This document shows, piece after piece, positions 1-11,496 of a stretch of DNA of 64,000 nucleotides. The notes beneath the pieces were generated by a model. It had not been told where the DNA came from. It was given only the letters and a program-made list of their open reading frames with translations, and did not search any database. Made by a program: the position numbers and the translations under genes. Numbering within the stretch: the stretch's first letter is position 1; the number at the start of each line of letters is the position of its first letter. This stretch comes from Podarcis raffonei (taxonomy: Eukaryota > Chordata > Lepidosauria > Squamata > Lacertidae), in the NCBI RefSeq assembly GCF_027172205.1, contig NC_070606.1, forward strand, positions 95,180,534-95,244,533. Reading direction: 5' to 3'.

Positions 1-259
1 ACTGAGAACTGAGGAGGGGAGAGCTACATTTATAGGGACAGGGAACTAGCTAGAAAGGATACATTTTGGAGGGAACAATATCAGGCAATCACAGTCCTGC
101 CTTTTGGAGGAAACCAATAAGACAGAGGATCCAAATACAGCAGCTTAAATGAACCAATAGTAGCTGTACCCTCTGGAATCAAAAGGCAGTTACTTTACCC
201 TAATGCAAATACAGACAATAATAATACAGATATAAAATCCTTTGACTCAATACACAACA
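1..259 (-). repeat. Gypsy 3' LTR (partial)
   Basis: This stretch repeats 4564-4822 base for base as far as I can read. It ends with CACAACA, the inverted partner of the TGTTGTG that opens the other LTR. The rest of this LTR lies before the window. Confidence 0.92.
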
Positions 260-272
260 CCCCTCCCCCCCT
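260..272 (-). other. Gypsy polypurine tract
   Basis: On the minus strand this is a run of G and A immediately upstream of the 3' LTR, the expected place for the plus-strand primer of an LTR element. Confidence 0.7.
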
Positions 273-1407
273 AGTGAGCACCGCAGACGTAATCTCTCAG
301 GTACTGTGGGGTCCTACAACTTCTACTTGATCTCCTGACAACAGGTGTTGCCGGTTCTGGATTGGATGTTACCTGTGGTAGGGGGGGTGCTATAGGGGTT
401 TCGTCAGGAACAGATGGAGTCCCAGACATCGCTAGGTCCTCTACCTGTACCTCATCATCCTGAGGACTAGCAGACCCTGGTTCATTTGCTGAAGCCCCTG
501 GTGACTGCACCTCTGGGCCATTTTCACTCTGGTCTTGCAGCTCTGCGTCGTTAGCCAGGGATGAATTATCTGACCCCTCCCTGCTGAGCGGCCGGCGCCT
601 CAGCTGATCTATATGTCTCTTCCAAACTTGCCCATTTTCCAAGGTCACATAATAGGACACAGGTCCACTAGTCCGGGTGACCACACCAGCCACCCACCGC
701 GAACCTCGTGAATAGTTCCTCACCCAGACCAGATCTTCAGGGGCGAGATACCTTGTTGTGTCAGTCTCAGCCTGGGGGGGTTGCTCTTGAATTACGGCTT
801 GGCATTTTATCTGGGTGGACATAATCCAGCACCGTTACCAGTCTTCTACCCAAGAGCAGCTCAGCTGGCGACTTGCCCGTCGCAGTACATGGCGTCGCAT
901 GCTGCAAAAATAACATGCGCACGATGCGAGCTGACCAGTTACCCTCCATTAAGCGCGCAAAGGATTCTTTGGCTGTTCTTACCATGCGCTCAGCCTGCCC
1001 ATTGGAGGATGGGTGAAAGGGCGCGGATGTGACCCCTCTTATGAAGTTATCAGCCAAGAATGCCCTGAATTCTTGGGATACAAAAGCTGCCCCATTATCT
1101 GATACAATGGTCTCAGGTAACCCGTGGGTTGCAAACAGCTGCCTCAACACCTTGAGTACGCAGCTGATGCCATGCTAGGGACCATCGCCACTTCTAACCA
1201 TTTGGAATATGCATCGACGATACCCAAAAAGACCTTCCCCTGGAATGGCCCAGCAAAATCTAAGTGCAGCCGGCTCCAGGGAGATCTGGACTGCTCCCAC
1301 CAGTGAACTGGTGCTCTGGCCATTTCTGGCCGCACCTCTTGGCATGCCTTGCATGTTCGTACCCATTGTTCTATTTCTGGTCCATTCCAGGCCACCACAC
1401 ATAACAT
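271..1407 (-). mobile_element. Gypsy integrase region
   Basis: Fossil part. It shows an HHCC-side segment, a DDE core segment containing a D-N-G-A-A-F motif and an N-G-Q-A-E-R motif, and an SH3-like C-terminal segment rich in Pro and Arg. It follows the RNase H region in the standard Gypsy order. Confidence 0.85.
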
Positions 1408-3308
1408 CGGGCTAGCGACTTCATCCTGACCATTCCCGGGTGTCCCATGTGAAGCATCTCAAGAACCCTGTCTCTCAGTGGTGCTGGGATGATCACCCTA
1501 TCTCCCCACAGGAGACAACCCTTATGCATGGACAACTCGTGCTGCCTTGTCGCATAAGGCCTGAATTTGTCTTCATGCGGACCACCTGGCGACCCCCTCC
1601 CCACCCAAGTGAGCACACGGGAGAGAACAGCATCTTTCCTCGTTTTCTCAGCTATATCAGTAGCCGTTACAGGAGCCCCCGGAAGTGTTTCCAGCATCAT
1701 TATGTGCTCCGCTGGAGCAGGATCCTCATTGCTCCCGCCAGGAAGGGGCAATCGACTCAGCGCATCAGCGTGGCACAACCGTTTCCCCGGCACATGGGTC
1801 AAGGTGTACTGGAACCCGTTCAGGAATATAGACCAACGCAACATTCTGGGGGAGAGAATTTGTGGCGTTTGTTTGTTCGGGTTGAACAACCCTAACAGTG
1901 GTTTGTGGTCCGTTTCAATGGAGAAATGGCGACCATACACATAATCATGGAACTTTTTGATTCCTGCCACAATTGCAAGCGCCTCTTTGTCAATTTGAGC
2001 ATAGTTGCGCTCCGTGGGCGACAACGTACGGGAATAGAAAGAGATGGGCTTTTCCGACCCATCCGGTTCCCTATGACTCAGCACCACCCCCAGGCCGTAT
2101 TGAGAGGCATCACATGCCAGGACCAGCGGCTTCGACTCATCATAATGAGCAAGGACGCTCCTGCTACTCAGCATTCCTCGCAAGGAGTCAAAAGCCTTCT
2201 GCTGCCCCTGCCCCCATCGCCACACATTCTTTTTCTGCAACAGTCTATGTAATGGTTCAGCTACCGAAGCTTTCTGGGGTAAGAACGAATGATAAAAGTT
2301 AATAAGTCCCAGGAATGACTTCAACTCCGTCTTGTTCTGTGGTCGTGGTGCCTCGATGATGGCCTTAATCTTAGCATCTGTGGGGTGGATGCCTGATGCA
2401 TCAATTTTAAACCCCAAGAAATCCACAGTTGGCACCCCAAAACTGCATTTTTCCTTTTTCAGTTGCAACCCCACCTCCTTGAACTTGAGCAACACTGCAC
2501 GGACACGCGCAACCAGTTCCTGTGGGTCTTTTCCAGCGATCAAAACGTCATCAAAAAATGGCAAGACCCCCGGCAGACCTCTTAACAGGCGTTCCATGAG
2601 CCCTTGAAAAATCCCTGGGGCCACACAAACTCCAAATTGTAATCTGTTAACTCTGAACGCCCCTTTATGTGTGACAATAGTCTGTGCTTCCGCTGATTGT
2701 GGGGTTACTGGCAGCTGTTGGTAAGCTTGTGCCAGGTCAATTTTGGCGAACACCTTGCCCCCAGCCAGTTTAGCCAACAGATGTGATGCGACTGGAATGG
2801 GGTATGAGTTTCCCCTGAGTGCCTTATTGATAGTACATTTGTAATCTGCACAGATCCTGACTTCCCCATTTGCTTTAAGGGGCGTGACGATTGGAGTCTC
2901 CCACTTAGCAGAGTCCACGGGTGAGAGAACTCCCTGCTTGACCAATTTATCCAGCTCTGCTTCGATCTTGGGTTGCAGTGCAAATGGCACTCGCCTTGGT
3001 TTGAGTCGGATTGGGGCCACCCCAGGGTCCAATTCGAAGTCAACTGGGGGCCCTTTATAACAACCCAGTTTTCCATTAAAGAGGCCAGCAAATTCTTTGC
3101 ATAATGCCTCGCTCATCTCAGGGCAGGTTTGGATTGAATTAAGCCCTGATATACTCATTCCCAGGGCGGGGAACCAGACAGTGCCCAGGAGACTGGGGCG
3201 ACTGCCCTTCGCAATCACCAGTTTGAGTACCGCCTGTTTGTCCCGGAACTGTACTTTCACGGCACACATTCCCATGACATGGATACAGCCCGCTGAGTAT
3301 GACTGCAA
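1371..3308 (-). mobile_element. Gypsy reverse transcriptase and RNase H region
   Basis: Fossil part. The RT core shows the KIDLAQAYQQ and FFDDVLIA motifs. The tether and RNase H follow, with ACDASQYGLG, the E-x-D segment YAQIDKEALAI and TDHKPL. The order and motifs are those of Ty3/Gypsy polymerases. Confidence 0.93.
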
Positions 3309-3323
3309 AGTTGCCGGGAAGGG

Positions 3324-4346
3324 CTACAGAGGGGGCAACTTACCCCTGGGGAAGAATGTCCTCGCGGTCTGGTCCGACACGATAGTGAATCCAGATCCGG
3401 AGTCCACCTCCATGTCGCACAGCTGACCCTCAATCTTCACCTTGACGTGTGCCTTGCCTTGCGCTGGAAACTGCACGACCCTCCCGTTGATCTCCGTTAC
3501 GTAGTGGCAGTCCTTTAGAACATGGTTTGCCGTGGGCGGTCTGCGATGCTCCAGTCTAGGTGCTCCTGTCGCTCCCAACACCGCCGATCTACAGACCCTG
3601 GCGATGTGACCTGTCTTCCCGCACGTCCGGCACATAGCATCCCGGAAATGGCAACTCTTCCGCTCATGGTTTCCGCCACAACCAGGGCACCTGCCTCGGT
3701 GCTCTTTGTGCACTGTGCAGGCCTGACGCACTGACTCGACCCCCCGGACTGGGCTTTGGCTCGGAGTAGCCTCTAGCTCGTCCATGGCATGTGCAACTTC
3801 TAACTGTGGCTTAGGGGCCTTGCGACTGGCATCAAGCTCCTCTCTTTCATAATTCTCCGTGGCGGTGGCCTCCTTCAAGGCTGAAGCAAGCGTAACCTCT
3901 TCTTTAGCCACGATGCGTCTTCTGGCTTTCTTGCTGCTCAGACCACCGATAAACCGATCCAGGAGAGTCTCTTCCAGATCTTGGAAGTCGCAGTGCTGAG
4001 CGAGCTTCCACAGTTCATCTAGGAATGCAGATACAGACTCCCCAGCACGCTGCTGCCTCTTATGAAACTCCAACCGCCGGGCCATCTTGGTCTCAGTAGG
4101 CACCAAATGGCTTGTCAGGCAGGCAAGAATATCTTTGAGAGGTGTCTCACTTAGCTTCGCTGGAGCAAGCAATGCCTTGGCCAGCTTGAAGGTCTCAGGC
4201 CCACAGTAGCTCAGGAATGTGGCCCTTCTTTTGCTGGCATCGGTGATCCCTTGAGCCACTGCGAAGAACTCGAAGCGTTCGACGTAGTCTTCCCACGTGT
4301 GGGGCTCTGATGGCTGGAAGGGCTCCAATACCCTTGGACTCTCCAT
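3324..4346 (-). mobile_element. Gypsy gag and protease region
   Basis: Fossil part. A helical retrotransposon gag domain fills the first half. A CCHC zinc knuckle (C-x2-C-x4-H-x4-C) lies near residue 240, and the aspartic protease motif VDSGSGFTIV is near the end. Gag-to-pol expression in this family usually uses frameshifting or read-through. Confidence 0.9.
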
Positions 4347-4472
4347 TGTCCTGTGGGCAGGGTCGTCTTCTCAGCTGGCCAGTGAGTCTTGTTCTTAGCT
4401 ACAATCCGGACTCTGAGGCAGGGCTGCGTTTAACCGCTCCTCAGCATTCTGGATCCCACCTTCGTCGCCAGT

Positions 4473-4822
4473 TGTTGTGACGTGGGGTTTGTGATTTCAG
4501 CTCTCTTGACATAATATGCTGGAGACAGTTCTGTAGTAACACTTCTTTATTAAAGCAAACAAGACTGAGAACTGAGGAGGGGAGAGCTACATTTATAGGG
4601 ACAGGGAACTAGCTAGAAAGGATACATTTTGGAGGGAACAATATCAGGCAATCACAGTCCTGCCTTTTGGAGGAAACCAATAAGACAGAGGATCCAAATA
4701 CAGCAGCTTAAATGAACCAATAGTAGCTGTACCCTCTGGAATCAAAAGGCAGTTACTTTACCCTAATGCAAATACAGACAATAATAATACAGATATAAAA
4801 TCCTTTGACTCAATACACAACA
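4473..4822 (-). repeat. Gypsy 5' LTR, complete
   Basis: A 350-base LTR bounded on the plus strand by TGTTGTG and CACAACA. Just outside its left edge, on the minus strand, begins TGGCGACGAAGG, the likely primer-binding site. The flank beyond 4822 is ordinary sequence, so this is the element end. The matching target duplication is outside the window. Confidence 0.88.
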
Positions 4823-5340
4823 CCAAATATTCAGGTAAAAGCAGGAAGTCAATTAGTAGGGTGAATGGAAGTATTATATAAACTGCCATTGCTGAATTGG
4901 TAGCTAGAATACTGAACAACATACAGTACAACATACAACTAGGGGTTCCACATTCAAATACCTAATTTCAAATTAGATTGTTTTACAAATTCAGTTATGT
5001 CTGTATTGTCCTGCTTGCTTAATATTGAGCATTTGTACCCTGGTCCTCAGCCAAAAAGGCACCCAGAACAACTTGCCCATGCCACATGCTTTTAAAAAAA
5101 AATCAAACCCACCCACCCACAAATGAAAAGGTAAAGAACATGAAAAAACAAACTGAGGCACTAATTCATAAATAATAGTTCTTATAATATCCTGCTGCTA
5201 TAGAAACAATTCACAAATCGTAGGTGTCTATTGTAGCTTGTCCTAAGCAGACCTTTAATAGTTTAAATCATAAATGTGTATGTTATATGGAAGGCATAGT
5301 TTGTCCATTTAAGACATATTCTCCCCTATGAAGTAGAATA
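4823..5340. other. Intergenic sequence, nothing recognised
   Basis: AT-rich sequence with no open frame of note, no recognised repeat and no RNA gene that I can support. Confidence 0.6.
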
Positions 5341-5344
5341 GTGT

Positions 5345-5802
5345 GGCGTTGATACGGAGCCCCCGGTCGTCTCACGGACTATTGACCCGTACACCACTAA
5401 TCCGCTGCCACCAACCAGGTCCTCCCCGGTAAAATCACTTCAGCCTCAGTCAGGTTCTCAATTAATAAAGAAGAGTGTATTTTATTTCACACACAAACAA
5501 AGTTTTCCGGCATTCCAAACGTTGTTACTCTTTACTTTCTTAGTCTTATTTTTCTCTCTCTAGCTCTTCTACCTCCTCTCATTCAAGAACCCACTGCCCT
5601 AACTGTCTCTCTATTACCAACTGCTTCTCCAACTGCCTTTCCCAACCAGCCAACCCACTAAAACCAACCAACTACCCACCAACAAGTCCACCAGCAACAA
5701 CTCAAACCTCAGGCTAAGCCCTTTTATACACAGGTAGGCTCCGCCTCCGGCTTTCCTATTGGTCTCTATTTTTAACCCTATCTCTCCCCCCTGTTCAAAC
5801 AT
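5345..5802 (-). repeat. Possible solo LTR
   Basis: On the minus strand this block begins TGTTTGAACAG, has a CCAAT-like motif and a TATAAAAG box about 80 bases in, and an AATAAA-type signal on the same strand near 5472. Those spacings suit an LTR. I see no internal retroviral coding sequence beside it and no clear target duplication, so family and limits are uncertain. Confidence 0.4.
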
Positions 5803-5926
5803 TTTCTAAATGAACGGGCAAACGCCACATCCAGTGTATTAAAGGTTTGCACATGATGAACTAAGGAGGCATGTGTGCTTCCAAAAAGTATGTACAATAT
5901 TAGTTTTTGTTTTTTAAAAAGTCACA

Positions 5927-5963
5927 GCATTGGTGGTTCAGTGGTAGAATTCTCACATGCCAC
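5927..5963 (+). pseudogene. 5' half of tRNA-Gly (GCC type), fragment
   Basis: The 28 bases from 5927 match the 5' half of vertebrate tRNA-Gly-GCC: acceptor arm, D-arm GGTTCAGTGGTAGAA and start of the anticodon stem. The match fades through the anticodon loop (TCACATGCCAC instead of TCGCCTGCCAC) and stops there. There is no T-arm, so it cannot be a functional tRNA gene. Confidence 0.75.
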
Positions 5964-6039
5964 AAAATTTTAATCTATTTGAAAAATCTAGTAATCTAAC
6001 TAGGGTAGACAGGTTTGAAGGAGGCATATGATTTTTATG

Positions 6040-7292
6040 TTAGCTAAAACTGGGCATGGGTGAAAACGAAATTGAGAAAAAAACAACACTTAGAAGCTGG
6101 GAACTCCAAGGCCATAAATTAGAACAAGTCACAAATCATAAGTATCTAGGAATGGTGGTACAGGCTTCAGGAACCAACAAACTTCACATAAACTTCATCG
6201 GGAGCTCAGCGGAAAAACCCGCAAACTGTATTCTTAATTTTTTCAGAGCACAAGGGGGCTTTTTCGTCCCCGCGGCTCTAAAATTATACATGGCCAAAAC
6301 ATTGGCACAGCTCCTTTATGGATCCTTTCTGCGGCCGCCTTCCTCTGCTTTCTCTCCTCTTGAGAGAGTTCAATCCAAACTCCTTAGAGCTCTCCTACAA
6401 GTCCTCAGATGCGTTTCAAACGCATGGGTCAGACTAGAAACAGGGATGATGAGAGTGGAGGCTTATATCTGCCTAACATCAATCTACAAATGGCTGACAT
6501 TGAATCTGCTCTCCCAAGGAATAGCCCCACTGATCCTCTGCGACCAGTTCCACTCAGGCTGGCAGACAGCAGTCCTGAACACCCTTCAGAAACTGGGTTT
6601 TGCCCCTCAAGCCTTTCTAAGCCTGGGGTTGGGCCAGGCAAAAGCTATGATCAGGAAAAGAATCATAGACACTGAGAGACAATGGGACTGCTCAAGGTGC
6701 CTCGACTATAAAATTGGAGAAATAGAGAGAGATAAAGCCGCACCGGCAGCATATCTCTTCTTTCTCATATCTAAAAATGCAAGAAGGGCCTTTACACTCG
6801 CCAGAAGCTCAGCCCTGCCCTCGCCGGTCCTGGAAGGAGCCTTTAAATAAGTCCCATACGCTCAGAGACTTTGCACCTGTTCATTGGGGGAGATAGGAAG
6901 CCCAGAGCACTTGTTCTTTAAATGTCCCTTTTATGAAGAGGCACGTAGTAAGACGATTGATCCCCTACTGGTGAGGCTCGCTGACCTCCTGGAAAAGCAA
7001 AAATTTGACCTTTTCCTGTTAGGCAAAGATCAGAAGATGACCTGGATGGTCGCTAGATTCTGTGTACAGATCTGTAGGCACAGACCATCTCCCAACTCGA
7101 ACTAGTTCGTTAAGAAAATCCCCAAACTCGATTCTATGGGTCAGCTCCCTTCAGTAGTTTATTGTTGTACATTGCTTTTAAATTTATTGTTGTACAATGT
7201 TTTAATTGTTTGTTTTCCTTCTGTGATTGTACCCCCAAGTGTGTTTTATAAGCTGGTCTCTGACCGTAATAAATTATCTATCTATCTAACAC
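6040..7292 (+). mobile_element. Non-LTR retrotransposon 3' fragment (clade uncertain)
   Basis: Two open stretches, 6056-6850 and 6884-7105, read like the region after the RT palm of a LINE ORF2. They include a thumb segment with KYLGMVV, a helical region with a LYGSFL motif, and a C-terminal segment GSPEHLFFKCPFYEEA that resembles a zinc-binding H/C cluster. The 3' end has an AATAAA-like stretch followed by (ATCT)n, a typical LINE tail. The two stretches are in different frames, so the copy is broken, and it is 5' truncated. It could be an I/Vingi-group or L2-group element. Confidence 0.65.
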
Positions 7293-7881
7293 TGAGAATA
7301 AATGAAGTAGGATATTTTGCAGTTTTTTGTGAAGATATTTTGTTTTGTTTTTTAAATTTGTTTTTATTAAAAGATTTTCATGGATAACAAAGGTGCATAT
7401 TATGTCTCTGGCTATACCATTCTTTCAACGCTCAGAAGAGCATACGTTCCAGTTGTAATCATAACTTGAGGTGAGTAGAACAGACCTGATTTGATTTATA
7501 AATTTATACACTTACCGAGTCAAGTCACTGATCCACCTAGTGTAGTCTAGGGTGCTCCAACTGCCAGCCACTCTCCATAGTTTCTCACAGCAAGTGTTTT
7601 ATTACTGAGTGATGACTCTTCCCTGTAGACATAAACAGCCAGTAGAACTGAATAATATTAGACATGTCAATAATATATTACATCTTACCTTTCTACTACC
7701 AACTCCTGCAAGGTGGCTTACCAAAAAAATTAACCATAAAAACCAATTTGAAGGAAATAGCATCAACAGGGAAGCTGTAAAGGTTTGATGTGAGACATCC
7801 AACATTTAGGAAGCCTAAATATGGCTACTTTTATATGGGACTTTTTTCTTTGCATGCAAGTTCTCAGGTTCAACTAAAACA
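7293..7881. other. Intergenic sequence
   Basis: No gene seen. The T-rich patch at 7335-7400 could be the reversed tail of an L1, but it is too short to be sure. Confidence 0.5.
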
Positions 7882-8002
7882 ATGGGCGTAGCCAAGGGGG
7901 GCGCAGGGAGGAACAGCTGCCCCTCCATCAAATAAAAAAAAATACATAGCAAACTGAAGTTCTGCCTCCCCACAACAAAAAACCTGGCTATGCTATGCCC
8001 AT
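7882..8002. mobile_element. Short TIR element (MITE)
   Basis: The ends are ATGGGCGTAGCCA and an imperfect inverted copy, TGGCTATGCTATGCCCAT. A second copy with the same ends is at 55560-55710. No coding capacity; probably hAT-like. Confidence 0.55.
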
Positions 8003-8100
8003 GTCTAAACCCTGGAGAGCTGTTGCCAGTCAGTGCATACAGTCCTGAGCTAGATGGACCAAGGGTCAGATTCAGCGTAGGATAGCATCCTTTGCTTGGG
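8003..8100 (+). repeat. tRNA-Ala-type SINE, tail fragment
   Basis: This matches the 3' half of a common squamate SINE: 'gagagctgttgccagtcag' followed by 'gagctagatggaccaa'. The head of the same family is at 26411-26530 on the other strand. Confidence 0.55.
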
Positions 8101-8779
8101 ATAGTGCTGTCACTCACCTGCACGTTCTAGTGACCATGTTTCTTTCTGAAGCCTTAGCTATGCCAGATTAGCTTCAGTAATTCAAGAAAAATACATCTTC
8201 TCAACAAGGCATTTTTAGAGCAATCTATGCATTTTTATTCAATAGTACATACTACAGTACCGTACTGGGTTAAATGGAGGCCTACTCCCAAGTAAGCTTA
8301 AACAAGACAGCAGTCTTTGAGTGGCAACTTGGAAAAGTCAGGTAACCCTGGCTGGCACTGTTTGGGTGGTATTCAGCTAGGTTTTACTCAGAGTAGATCC
8401 ACTAAAACAAATGGACCTAAGTCATGTTGATTTCAATGGGTATACATTGGAAGGAATATAGTGCTAGGGCAATTGTTTCATCAGTGCAAGCATTTTGACT
8501 TGCCAGACAGAACCACCACCACCCGTCTCCTACCCGTGTGCTGTTTTAGGAGTTCTCCCAACCACCACCACCCCACAGCTGGTTTGGGGTGGAATGGGGA
8601 GTTTCCCAGTGAGACTCATTATCTGAATCTAGGCCTCTGAGCAAAACTTAGCTGAATACAGTACCACCTTTAATTTCCAATTGTGCAATCTAATGTGCAT
8701 TTACAGCACAAGTAGTTGGGTTTAATATTTATAATCCAGCACATATTTGAATTGCATGCATATAATCAAGTACCGTGTA
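8101..8779. other. Intergenic, degraded repeat pieces
   Basis: Short pieces such as the 'tactcagagtagatcc' stretch near 8390 resemble an old interspersed repeat. Nothing else is recognisable. Confidence 0.45.
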
Positions 8780-8992
8780 CTGTGGTACCTCGGGTTACAG
8801 ACTCTGCTAACCCAGAAATAGTACCTCGGGTTAAGAACTTTACTTCAGGATGAGAACAGAAATTGTTTGGCGGTGGCGCGGCGGCAGCAGGAGGCCCCAT
8901 TAGCTAATAAAGTGGTGCTTCAGATTAAGAACAGTTTCAGGTTAAGAACGGACCTCCAGAACCAATTAAGTTCTTAACCCAAGGTACCACTG
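8780..8992. mobile_element. pogo/Tigger-like MITE, copy 1
   Basis: It begins CTGTGGTACCTCGGGTTA and ends with the inverted form, AACCCAAGGTACCACTG. Both ends are flanked by TA, the duplication expected for the Tc1/mariner superfamily. Internal sequence is repetitive, with several AAGAAC/GTTCTTAA units. No transposase. Confidence 0.75.
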
Positions 8993-9655
8993 TACACAGA
9001 ACCAGGCACATTTGAAATGCATTGCAGCACGTGTGGCACATTGAGCTTCCCACTTCCTTTTGCTTGACTTCTGACTGAAGGCATTTCTCACATACAAATC
9101 ATAACCCATAAACTGAGAATTAAAACAAGGCATGCACCCTTCAGTTATCACCGCATACATTCCTAGAGCTTACAGATCAATACATTTACTGTTCTTGTGC
9201 AACATACCTCTCCTTCTCTTCCAGGGATCTAACCCGTGGGAAGCAGCTCATCCCTTGTGGAATGCCCTTTGCTGGGCAAACTGTGCTTGTGTTCCCATAG
9301 AGAGCAGTAGTGGAGACCAAACTGTCCCACGTTCCTCAGAATTTTTTATTTCAAATATTTCTTTGCCTTCTTTCAGGGCAATGCCCTCCCAACCAGGGAG
9401 GCGCACAGGCATAACTTGCTTTTTTAAAAATAAAAAGTAAGAAACATCTCTAAATTTTAACCTGAGTAATTTAACGTATTTTAAAAGTATGGCTGCGATT
9501 TTTTGCTTGATTTTCCTGTTTTATCTCCCATAAACCTCTTTGAGGGTCGTGTATATAAGCCGTGTATATTTTTTTTTGTGAAACGAATACAACAAATAAT
9601 AAAAATAGCGGCATATTTCAAGTTTTTGTGCCTTTAAGGCCCCTTTCCATTGGGA
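8993..9655. other. Intergenic sequence upstream of the YqaJ gene
   Basis: No gene or clear repeat recognised. GC content rises sharply after about 9660, at the CpG island. Confidence 0.5.
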
Positions 9656-9659
9656 TTCC

Positions 9660-10070
9660 TTCTGTCGTCGCTGCCCTATTTCGAAACGTGAGAGGAGAAT
9701 GAACCACAAGCCACTGGCCATGAACCACCGCGCCTCTGACCACTTCCTTTCAAAATAAGCGGGGAAGGGAAATAACCGCCAAATCGCGCCCGCCGTTGCT
9801 CCCGAATTCCCGCCAAAACGCGCCTCGAACGTCCTCAGGCTGGCGGCGCGCGCGCGCGAACGAAACCAGATGCGGCCCCGACCCGTTCCTTTTTGCGCAT
9901 GTGCAGGTTCCCGCCCCGCCCTCCTCCTCCTCCTGTGGGCGGGGCCCTCGCGGGCGTTCCTCATCTCCGACGCGGGTTCTGGGAGCGACTGCCGGAGGCT
10001 TATCAGTTTCGGGTTGCTGCCGGAAACGAGGCTCATCGGAGACTGGAAGCGCGCCCCGGGTAGGTAAAAG
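9660..10070 (+). promoter_or_regulatory. CpG-island promoter and likely non-coding exon 1 of the YqaJ gene
   Basis: A dense CpG block in AT-rich surroundings. It contains an NRF1-like TGCGCATGTGC at about 9894 and a GC box GGGCGGGGC at about 9936, with no TATA box, as expected of a housekeeping-type promoter. Two splice-donor candidates close it, GTAGGT at 10060 and GTAAAA at 10064. The only strong downstream acceptor I found is at 16785. That pairing is inference; a minus-strand transcript from the same island is also possible. Confidence 0.6.
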
Positions 10071-10280
10071 ATTATTGCGCACGTGGTGGAAGAGCGCGCG
10101 CTTTTTGATTTAGCCTCTAGGAAGGAGTTTTGGTTGTAGATATAAATGCAGTATATATCTTAAAAGGTGGGCCTTACTGTTGCAAAGAATATATATAATT
10201 TTCTGAAAAGGTGGGAATTCTTGTTGCAAAGAAATAACAATGTGTGTGTTGAAAAGGTGGGGGTTCCTATTGCAAAACAT

Positions 10281-10332
10281 ACATATATCTATATATCTAT
10301 CTATCTATCTATCTATCTATATATATATATAT
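10281..10332. repeat. TATC/TA microsatellite
   Basis: Tandem TATC units followed by TA repeats. Confidence 0.85.
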
Positions 10333-10504
10333 GATTTTCAGAAGGTGGGAGTTCTCGCTGCAAAGAGGTATAAATGCATATGTGGGAGTTCTCATTGCAA
10401 AGAAACACGTGAAAGAAAGATCATTTGAGTCTCGGATCATTTCAAAGCATTGCAAGGGGACTGCACTGTATGTAAATCTCTTAGTAGTATAATGTCCTTG
10501 CTAT

Positions 10505-10660
10505 GCATGTGAAGCTAATAATAATATTATTAATAATAATAATTTGATTATTTATATCCCGCCCGTCTGGCTGGGTTTCCCTAGCCACTCTGGGTGGCTC
10601 CCAACAGAATATTAAAAACACGACAAAACATCAAACATTAAAAACTTCCCTAAACAACTT
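10505..10660 (-). mobile_element. L2/CR1-type LINE 3' tail
   Basis: On the minus strand it reads toward a GGGCGGGATATAAAT-like end followed by (ATT)n. This is the tail used by the long LINE at 46264-49365. Only the last ~150 bases are present. Confidence 0.65.
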
Positions 10661-11234
10661 CCTATTGTGAGCTGGTTTCGGAGAGATTTGACCTAAAAGG
10701 CGGCCCCAAGTGCTTTCACTCAGTGGCTCCCAAACTTCTGCAACAGACCACTTGAAAATTGCTGGTAGCCATGGCACATCCCTTAAATGGCTTTTTTTTG
10801 CTAGTTGTGGGCATTTGTAATGTGCTGTGCCAGATGCAGTTTGATTTTGTAATTGTATTATTACTGCTTTTATTTCTTTCAATGTGTTTTAATTCTATTA
10901 CGATTTGCATTCCGTAGAATTCAGATCAATACAATAAAATACAGTATGAATATTGGAAAAGAAGTGTTAAAATGCAATTAAAATATGAATATTGAGGCTT
11001 GCAGACCACTAGTACTCTACAGTTTGGGAATCCTTGCTTTAGCTAATGAATAAATTGGATTACTTTGCTCTCTTTCCTGCAATGTTCTGGAATTTTGGAG
11101 CTTAATGGGGTTGTGGAGAGTGACTCAGTTAAAAGTTTCAGCTGTGTGCTTTGGTCACATGTAGTAATTGTCTAATAAAATAAATTTAAAGAATGACTGT
11201 ACTTGTAGTATTGTGTATAGTTTGGCACTCTCCC

Positions 11235-11460
11235 TATCTTTAAGGATATTTTAGAGCTGGAGAGGTTGCAGAAAATAGCAGCCCAAATATCAGGGCTGGT
11301 GTGTGTGCCCTACAGGAAACGCTTACTTGTTACTTCTTTTGGTAAGAAAAATGAAGAGTTGAGTACGGTTGGTGATATAATAGTGTTTTATAAAATTAAT
11401 TATAAAATTAATTCATGGAGGACAGAAGGGGGTGGCTTGTGGTTGTTTGTTTTTTTAAAA
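11235..11460 (+). mobile_element. CR1-type LINE 3' region, first piece
   Basis: The text 'gagctggagaggttgcagaa' and, later, 'gtgttttataaaatta' match the untranslated 3' region of a common reptile CR1 repeat. The piece at 12120-12430 has the next part of the same consensus on the same strand, so one old insertion was probably split by the block between. Confidence 0.5.
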
Positions 11461-11496
11461 AAGAAAACCTAGGAGTCTCCCTATGAAGTTGATTAG

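Larger units (their letters stand above)
1..4822 (-). mobile_element. Ty3/Gypsy LTR retrotransposon, young, 3' LTR cut by window edge
   Basis: A minus-strand Ty3/Gypsy element runs from the window edge to 4822. Its parts in element order are the 5' LTR (4473-4822), gag with a zinc knuckle plus protease (about 3324-4346), reverse transcriptase with RNase H (about 1371-3308), integrase (about 271-1407), a polypurine tract (about 260-270) and the 3' LTR (1-259, incomplete). The polymerase region resembles the K02A2.6-like/mag group of animal Gypsy elements. Where both LTRs are visible (1-259 against 4564-4822) I read them as identical, so insertion was recent. It appears broken, with a small number of breaks. 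Confidence 0.93.

Noticed and set aside
5927-5963. Functional tRNA-Gly gene
   Set aside because: Only the 5' half is present; no T-arm, B box or 3' acceptor strand.
9521-10036. 171-residue minus-strand open frame at the CpG island
   Set aside because: No domain and GC-driven; a divergent transcript is possible but unsupported.
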